From: Cohnella fermenti
GTDB lineage: Bacteria > Bacillota > Bacilli > Paenibacillales > Paenibacillaceae
DNA: 64,000 bases
Reading direction: 5' to 3'
Assembly (NCBI RefSeq): GCF_004801405.1
Contig: NZ_SSOB01000034.1
Span: 26,431-90,430, forward strand
Position numbers and translations under genes: made by a program. The notes below the pieces were generated by a model that did no database searches, was not told where the DNA came from, and saw only the letters and a list, made by a program, of their open reading frames with translations. Below, one piece after another: positions 58,771 through 64,000 of this stretch. The stretch's first letter is position 1. Each line of letters opens with the position of its first letter.

Positions 58771-60366
58771 TTATTGTTGACGGACGTACCTGAAGTAATC
58801 GAAGTCCGCCCATCCGCCGACGGACCGGCTCGCATAATGGAACAGCCCGATCCGGCAGCCCATGAAGTGGTCCAACGCATACCTCATCTGCAGCGGCTCT
58901 CCGGCCGAGATCCACGTCTCTCCGTCGGATGAATAAGAGAAGAAGGCGCGATCCACACTGACGTTCGAACCGGAGTTCAAGCCGGAGCCGGTTCGGAAGT
59001 CGAATTCGATCCGCAGATGGACCGTCTCGCCTTCATATGGCGCGCTCCAGACGACCATCTCGCCGCCGTTCTTCCCGGCATCGCCCATGCCCGAGCTCTC
59101 GACGTCGGCACGGCCCGCTTCCGGCGATCCCGTCGAGCACATGACGATGCGCTTCGCCCCGTCCTCTTCCACGCGCAGGCCGACAGCTCCGAAGCGTCCC
59201 TGCAGCGCAACCATGCCCGCGCGGTCGCCGGGAAGCATGCTCGTCGCATCCAGCAGCGCGGTCGCAACGCAGGACGGCCCTTCCGTCCGCTGCGTCAGCG
59301 TATTGCGGGCGAATTCGACGCTGTCGGCCAAGCTGCCTGTCTTCAGGCGAAGCCAGCCCGGACGGTCCGTCACGGACCATAGCTCGTTGTCCGGATTGTG
59401 ATTCCACTGCCAGTTCAGCGACAGCTTGTTCCGTTCGTATTCGAACTCGTCGCTCGTCACGAGCGGCGCAAGCGAAGCCGGTGCGCTTCCCGCAGCGAGC
59501 GTCTTCGGAACCCTCCCGTTCACGCCGAATACCGGCCAGTCGTCCTCCCAGGAGACCGGCACGACACACGGAATCCGTCCGACCGCGCCGTGATCCTGGA
59601 ACAGCACCGCATACCAGTCGCCATCCGGCGTATCGACGATACCGCCCTGCGCGACGCCGTTGTTGCCATAATCAAGGTTGTCGTCAAGGACGATTCGGCT
59701 CTCGTAAGGGCCAAGCAGCTCGGACGAACGATACGCCAGTTGTCTGCGTCTTCCATTGCCGGTTCGCGGCCACTCAATGAAGAACAAATAATAATAGCCG
59801 TTCCGCTTGTACGCATGACAGCCCTCGCAGCGCAGGCCGATCCCTTCCCGCGCCGTCTCGAACAGCAATTGATCGATCCCGTCCGGCTTGACGGCGGTCG
59901 CATCGGCCGTCAGCTCGCGAATGCGGATGTCGCCGTTGCCGTGGAACACGAACACGCGGCCGTCATCGAACAGCAGGCTCGGATCGTGGTGCAGCCCGGG
60001 AATGACGAAGCGCTCCCAGCTTCCCTTCTCGATGTCGGCCGTCCGATATACATAGAATTGATTCGTGTCGAGACTCGAGAAGCCGACATAGAACAACCCG
60101 CCATGCTGCCGCAAGGTGGCGGCCCATGAACCCTTCCCGTAAATATGGCTGCCGTTCCTCAGGTTATGGGCGTCGTTGTCCTCAAAGGTATCGTACACAT
60201 AGTTCACAAGCTCCCAATGGAGCAGGTCGCTGGACTTCAGAATCGGGCAGCCCGGCATCGAGTGCATGCTCGTACTGACCATATAATACGATGCGCCAAC
60301 TCTTATGACGCTTGGGTCCGGATAGTCGGCCCACAGCACCGGGTTCGCAACGTTCGCCGTGCTCAT
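58771..60366 (-). CDS. GH43 glycosidase (beta-xylosidase/arabinofuranosidase)
   Basis: 531 aa. Five-bladed beta-propeller catalytic domain about 5-320: general base Asp17 (ADYPDPSVI), pKa-modulating Asp128 (HHDPSLLF) and acid Glu181 (CEGCHAYKRNGYYYL). A C-terminal beta-sandwich (about 325-531, WADFDYFRYV end) is the one seen in GH43 xylosidases. No signal peptide: an intracellular enzyme that trims xylo-oligosaccharides. It overlaps the xylanase gene by 4 bp, indicating coupled production. Confidence 0.93.
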   Translation of the reverse strand: MSTANVANPVLWADYPDPSVIRVGASYYMVSTSMHSMPGCPILKSSDLLHWELVNYVYDTFEDNDAHNLRNGSHIYGKGSWAATLRQHGGLFYVGFSSLDTNQFYVYRTADIEKGSWERFVIPGLHHDPSLLFDDGRVFVFHGNGDIRIRELTADATAVKPDGIDQLLFETAREGIGLRCEGCHAYKRNGYYYLFFIEWPRTGNGRRRQLAYRSSELLGPYESRIVLDDNLDYGNNGVAQGGIVDTPDGDWYAVLFQDHGAVGRIPCVVPVSWEDDWPVFGVNGRVPKTLAAGSAPASLAPLVTSDEFEYERNKLSLNWQWNHNPDNELWSVTDRPGWLRLKTGSLADSVEFARNTLTQRTEGPSCVATALLDATSMLPGDRAGMVALQGRFGAVGLRVEEDGAKRIVMCSTGSPEAGRADVESSGMGDAGKNGGEMVVWSAPYEGETVHLRIEFDFRTGSGLNSGSNVSVDRAFFSYSSDGETWISAGEPLQMRYALDHFMGCRIGLFHYASRSVGGWADFDYFRYVRQQ

Positions 60367-61400
60367 CCGTTCGCCTCCTCTCCCGCTTGCGCATCTTCGA
60401 TAACGTTCTGGAACGAAGTCTTCGGCTGCTGATGGATGTCGAAGAGGAACGGCCAGTTCTTCCGCCCCCTCACGGGGAAGTCATCCAGCCACGTATAATC
60501 GTCCGCGGCGCCCCAGAACGTTACCGACGGGATGTGCTCGGCATATTCGCTTAAGAGACGGAAGAGCTGGCGATACCGCTCCGCCTGCTTCTCCAGCATC
60601 TCCTCCGTCGGCTCCGTCAAGTCGGTCCGGCGATCCTCGAAGGCGAACATCGACACGTCGAGTTCGGTAATATGGAGCTTCACGTCCAGGCTCGCATACC
60701 GCTCGATCGCCGCGCGAATATCGTCCAGAGAGGGATTGTCCAGATTCCAGTGCGCCTGCAGGCCGACCCCGTGAATCGGAATTCCCTTCTCCTTCAGGGA
60801 ACGGACGAGCGAATAAATCTTCTCCCGCTTCGCCGGATCGGATTCGTTGTAATCGTTGTAGAACAGCAGAGCGTTCGAGTCCGCAGCGTGAGCATATTCG
60901 AACGCCTTCTCGATAAAATCCTCGCCGATAATATCCAGCCACCTCGACGGGCGCAGGAATTCCTCCGGCTTGTCCGATACCGCTTCATTCACGACATCCC
61001 ATGCGTAGATGATGCGCTTGTATCTCGAGACGACCGTCTCGATATGCGTCTTCATCCGGCTCAGCAGCGTCTCGCGGCTTGCCGCGCTGCCGTCCGCGTT
61101 CACGAATACCCAATCCGGCGTCTGGTTGTGCCAGACAAGCGTGTGGCCGCGAACGCCCATTCCGTTCGCCGCGGCGAAGTCGATCATCGCATCCGCCCGT
61201 TCGAACGTGAATGCGCCTTCCGATGGCTGAAGCCTCTCGAACTTCATCTCGTTCTCCGCCGTTACGCTGTTATAATGCCGCTTGAGCAGCCCGGCTTGCG
61301 TCTTCAGCGTCAACGGATTGACCGCCGCGCCGATACGGAAGCGATTCCCGAACGCCTCGTGCAGCTTCGGAAGCTCGCCTGAATTCGTCAGTTCTGTCAT
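60363..61400 (-). CDS. GH10 endo-1,4-beta-xylanase, intracellular
   Basis: 345 aa from ATG 61400 (GAGGAGG site); the longer open frame runs into the promoter. GH10 TIM barrel: SVTAENEMKFERLQP (45-59), GHTLVWHNQTPDW (85-97), acid/base Glu139 in WDVVNEAVSD and nucleophile Glu246 in HITELDVS. There is no signal peptide or cell-wall module. It therefore acts on imported xylo-oligosaccharides, like the IXT6/XynB2-type cytosolic xylanases. It is first in a two-gene unit with GH43; a sigma-A promoter lies upstream. Confidence 0.95.
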   Translation of the reverse strand: MTELTNSGELPKLHEAFGNRFRIGAAVNPLTLKTQAGLLKRHYNSVTAENEMKFERLQPSEGAFTFERADAMIDFAAANGMGVRGHTLVWHNQTPDWVFVNADGSAASRETLLSRMKTHIETVVSRYKRIIYAWDVVNEAVSDKPEEFLRPSRWLDIIGEDFIEKAFEYAHAADSNALLFYNDYNESDPAKREKIYSLVRSLKEKGIPIHGVGLQAHWNLDNPSLDDIRAAIERYASLDVKLHITELDVSMFAFEDRRTDLTEPTEEMLEKQAERYRQLFRLLSEYAEHIPSVTFWGAADDYTWLDDFPVRGRKNWPFLFDIHQQPKTSFQNVIEDAQAGEEANG

Positions 61401-61431
61401 TGAGATCCGCCTCCTCGCGTATGCTCCCCAC

Positions 61432-61460
61432 AGTGTAGCGCCCGCCTGTTGCCCCGGCAA
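61432..61460 (-). promoter_or_regulatory. Promoter of the GH10-GH43 operon
   Basis: On the minus strand, TTGCCG (61460-61455), 17-bp spacer, TACACT (61437-61432), 32 bp before the xylanase start. No clear cre site was found near it. Confidence 0.6.
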
Positions 61461-61560
61461 CCCGACGATGTTAGACGCTTGACCTGCCAGAGTATAGATT
61501 CCGATTCCGACCCGATTCGAGCGCTGTCGTCCCGACGGCGCTTGTCCCCGCATGAAGTCG

Positions 61561-63828
61561 TCAGAACGTATACCGTTGTCCGGCCTCCGCCGCCAATTCG
61601 ATCGTCTCGGCGCCGATGCCGCGGATGCGGAGCGTGCCGCTGCGCGATGCCGCAATCGTCGCTGACGACAGCTCTCCATTCGCCCACTCCATATCGACCG
61701 TATACCCGCCCCGGGCACGCAGGCCGCTGACGCGTCCGTTGCCCCATTGCGCCGGCCATGCCGGGAGCAGGTGAAGCTCGCCCCCGTGGCTCTGCAGAAG
61801 CATCTCCGCGATGCCCGCCGTGCCGCCGAAGTTGCCGTCGATCTGGAACGGAGGATGATTGTCCAGCAGATTCGGCAGCGTCGACCTGGCGAGCAGCGCC
61901 TTCACGTTCTCATACGACTTGTCCGCATCGCGCAGACGCGCCCAGAAGTTGATGATCCACGCCCGGCTCCAGCCGGTGTGGCCGCCGCCGTTCGCCAGTC
62001 TGCGCTCAAGGGTGACGCGCGCGGCTGCGGCCAGCTCCGGCGTCTTCTCCGGCGTGAACAGTTCGCCCGGATAGAGGCCGAACAGATGCGAGATGTGCCG
62101 GTGCCCCGGCTCCGCCTCTTCATAGTCCTCCATCCATTCCTGGATCTGCCCGTGCTTGCCGATCGTCGGCTGCGGCAAGCGAGCGAGCGCTGCTTCCGCC
62201 TCGCCGACGAACGGCTCGGCGATGCCGAGAATACGCGCGCTCTCGATGCAAGCGTTAAGCAAAGAGGAGATGATCTGGAAGTCCATCGAGGCTCCGGCGC
62301 ACAGCACTCCCGCTTCCCCGCTTGGCAGCAGGTACGTATTCTCCGGCGACACCGAAGGGCAGGTAATCAGCTCGCCGTTCTCCCCTTCGATAAGGTAATC
62401 GAGCAGGAAACGAGCCGCCTCCTTCATCGTCGGGTAAGCGCGGGCAAGGAACCCCTCGTCCCGGCCGAAGTCGTAGTGATCCCACAGGTGCAGACAGAGC
62501 CACGCCGCTCCGAGCGGCCAATAGGTCGCCGGAATGTACGTGTCCTGCGGAGCCGTATCGGCCCACAGATCCGTGTTGTGGTGCGCGGTGAAGCCGCGAC
62601 AGCCGTACATGATCTCCGCCGTCTCCCGGCCCGGCTCGCGCATCCGCTCGATCAGATCGAACAACGGCTCGTGGCATTCGGCCAAATTCGTATTCTCCGC
62701 CAGCCAATAGTTCATCTCGGTGTTGATGTTGATCGTGTACTTGCTGTCCCACGGCGGCAGGAAGTGCGGATTCCAGATGCCCTGCAGGTTCGCCGGCAGC
62801 GAGCCCGGCCGGCTGGACGCCAGCAGCAGATAACGGCCGAATTGGAAGTAGAGCGACACGAGTCCCGGATCGTCCTGTCCTTCCCCGAACAAGGCGAGAC
62901 GCTCGTCTGTCGGAAGCTTCTCCTTCCCGCCGTCAGGATCGTCGATCGTCAATTGCGTACGCGCGTACATTTTGCGGTAATCCAAAACATGCCTGTCCAG
63001 AAGCTGCCCGTAAGCCTTGGCGGAAGCCGTCTCGACAAGGGACTTGCAAGCGCGCTCCGGCTCCTCCGAACGGAACGTCGTAACCGCCGACAGAAGCAGA
63101 ACGACCTCATCCGCGCCTTCGACAAGCAGATATTCCCCAAGCGTACGACAGCTTCCTCCGCGGGCAATCGCTCGAACGGCTGCCCGGTAGCCGACGCCGC
63201 CTTCTCCGCCTTCCTCGCCCGACATCAGGAGGCCGTCCTTCCCCCACGCCTCAATTCCGTCCACATACCGATAGCTCTGGCGCTCCCAGCGCACGCGGAG
63301 GCTGATCCGCCCCGGTTGATCCGCCGTCAGCTTCATGACGATGACCTGGTCCGGATAGCTGGCGATCGTCTCGCGCGAATAGCGGACGCCGTCCTGCGTA
63401 AATTCGACTCTCGCCATGCCGCTCGCGAGGTCCAGCTCCCGCCGGTAATCGGTCGTCTCCGCGTCCGAATTCGCGAATCGCAGGTGAAGCTCCCCGAGCG
63501 GCGTATAGTGGCGCTGCGTCTCCGGAACGCCGGACAGCGCCATGGACGCCAGATCCTGCGCTTCCCTCGGCTTGCCGGCCAGAATCAGCTCCCGAATCTT
63601 CTGCAGATTCGGCAGCGCGTCGCGGTTGTTGCGATCTCGCGGTCCTCCGTGCCACAGAGAATCCTCATTCAATTGCAGACGCTCCTGAACGGGCGCCCCG
63701 AACACCATCGCGCCCAGACGGCCATTGCCGATTGGAAGCGCTTCATTCCATTCCTTGGCCGGCTGCGCATACCACAGTCGATCTTTGCCAATCTCACCCT
63801 TGTATTCCTTATCCCGCAGGACGTCCAT
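61561..63828 (-). CDS. GH95 glycosidase (alpha-L-fucosidase/alpha-L-galactosidase)
   Basis: 755 aa. N-terminal beta-sandwich opens with LWYAQPAKEWNEALPIGNGRLGAMVFG (about 18-44), the family signature, and QLNEDSLWHGGPRDRNN (52-68). The (alpha/alpha)6 barrel carries the catalytic set: Asn367 and Asn369 (NINTEMNYW), Glu496 (PSVSPENTY) and Asp664 (FQIDGNFGGTAGIAEML). It removes alpha-L-fucose or L-galactose from plant or host glycans such as xyloglucan or xylan side chains. No signal peptide. ATG 63828 follows GGAGGAG. It lies upstream of the xylanase operon, which has its own promoter. Confidence 0.93.
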   Translation of the reverse strand: MDVLRDKEYKGEIGKDRLWYAQPAKEWNEALPIGNGRLGAMVFGAPVQERLQLNEDSLWHGGPRDRNNRDALPNLQKIRELILAGKPREAQDLASMALSGVPETQRHYTPLGELHLRFANSDAETTDYRRELDLASGMARVEFTQDGVRYSRETIASYPDQVIVMKLTADQPGRISLRVRWERQSYRYVDGIEAWGKDGLLMSGEEGGEGGVGYRAAVRAIARGGSCRTLGEYLLVEGADEVVLLLSAVTTFRSEEPERACKSLVETASAKAYGQLLDRHVLDYRKMYARTQLTIDDPDGGKEKLPTDERLALFGEGQDDPGLVSLYFQFGRYLLLASSRPGSLPANLQGIWNPHFLPPWDSKYTININTEMNYWLAENTNLAECHEPLFDLIERMREPGRETAEIMYGCRGFTAHHNTDLWADTAPQDTYIPATYWPLGAAWLCLHLWDHYDFGRDEGFLARAYPTMKEAARFLLDYLIEGENGELITCPSVSPENTYLLPSGEAGVLCAGASMDFQIISSLLNACIESARILGIAEPFVGEAEAALARLPQPTIGKHGQIQEWMEDYEEAEPGHRHISHLFGLYPGELFTPEKTPELAAAARVTLERRLANGGGHTGWSRAWIINFWARLRDADKSYENVKALLARSTLPNLLDNHPPFQIDGNFGGTAGIAEMLLQSHGGELHLLPAWPAQWGNGRVSGLRARGGYTVDMEWANGELSSATIAASRSGTLRIRGIGAETIELAAEAGQRYTF

Positions 63829-64000
63829 GCCGACTCTCCTCCTTGTCCAACCCGATTTGAACCAACTTATTCCTTCCTGGACAGTGAAAAGTTCTACCCC
63901 TTAAGAAGCCAGCGAATCGGCGTCATTCCTGGGCTCGTCCTGCTTTGATCGAATTATTTCGGTTATCGATAATGACGGGTATTGGGCAAACAGGCGAAAA

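Noticed and set aside
1..64000. tRNA, rRNA, insertion sequences or prophage
   Set aside because: No transposase or integrase, no rRNA segments and no cloverleaf-like tRNA sequence were recognised by reading. A tRNAscan or Rfam search would settle RNA genes; I could not run one.

Overview
The window looks like a chromosomal segment of a GC-rich, endospore-former-type Firmicute of the Paenibacillaceae (Paenibacillus/Cohnella-like). The evidence is strong GGAGG ribosome binding sites, frequent GTG and TTG starts, canonical sigma-A promoters, a NupNOPQ nucleoside transporter, a YtrA-type GntR operon with its known operator, YesM/YesN-like sensor pairs next to sugar ABC transporters, and several plant-polysaccharide hydrolases. 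No rRNA, tRNA, insertion sequence, prophage or cas gene was seen. The window opens inside one gene (2-keto-3-deoxygluconate kinase, 3' end missing).

Layout. 1-1442: kdgA-kdgK. 1646-6202: a glycine-rich lipoprotein and a heterodimeric ABC exporter with one degenerate ATP site. 6369-7857: ArsR-like regulator, small protein and a ClpP paralogue. 8025-9888: lipoate ligase and an aldo/keto reductase. 9967-13963: GntR (YtrA-like) operon with two ABC ATPases and two permeases, behind a perfect YtrA-type operator. 14040-15046: a long non-coding repeat island. 15090-18025: pseudouridine synthase, then a MarR/MFS pair with two matching palindromes around its promoter. 18046-25650: purine nucleoside uptake and salvage (nucleoside hydrolase, NupNOPQ, and the divergent adenosine deaminase). 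25744-31406: a MacB-like ABC system whose ATPase carries an AbrB-like tail. 31690-35759: stand-alone LytTR protein, aldo/keto reductase, cardiolipin synthase, a second repeat island and a nitroreductase. 35936-40649: sulfur-acquisition operon (MarR regulator, arylsulfotransferase-like protein, sulfonate ABC transporter) with a terminator in its leader. 40943-48396: mixed housekeeping genes (VOC protein, FabI, cysteine-cluster protein, Ste24-like protease, RNase H, AEC transporter) and a third repeat array. 48744-63828: polysaccharide utilisation (secreted GH5 with a ricin-type domain, esterase, AraC-type response regulator and sensor kinase, sugar ABC transporter, and GH43, GH10 and GH95 enzymes).

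How the genes work together. The right-hand 15 kb reads as a hemicellulose module. A secreted GH5 enzyme acts outside, a binding protein and two permeases import oligosaccharides under two-component control, and GH10, GH43 and GH95 enzymes without signal peptides finish degradation inside. The nucleoside block couples import by NupNOPQ to cleavage by nucleoside hydrolase and deamination by adenosine deaminase. The sulfur block couples sulfonate import to a sulfate-ester or sulfuryl-transfer enzyme.

The least explained signal is a family of short palindromic repeats. Two non-coding islands (14609-14778 and 34928-35097) each carry four copies of a 16-bp AT-centred palindrome spaced every 51-52 bp with unrelated 35-36 bp spacers. 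A third locus (44071-44276) is a tandem repeat with the same 51-bp period, and one solitary 16-mer lies at 25686. The architecture superficially resembles CRISPR, but the repeats are too short and degenerate and no cas gene is present. I regard it as a dispersed repeat family of unknown role.
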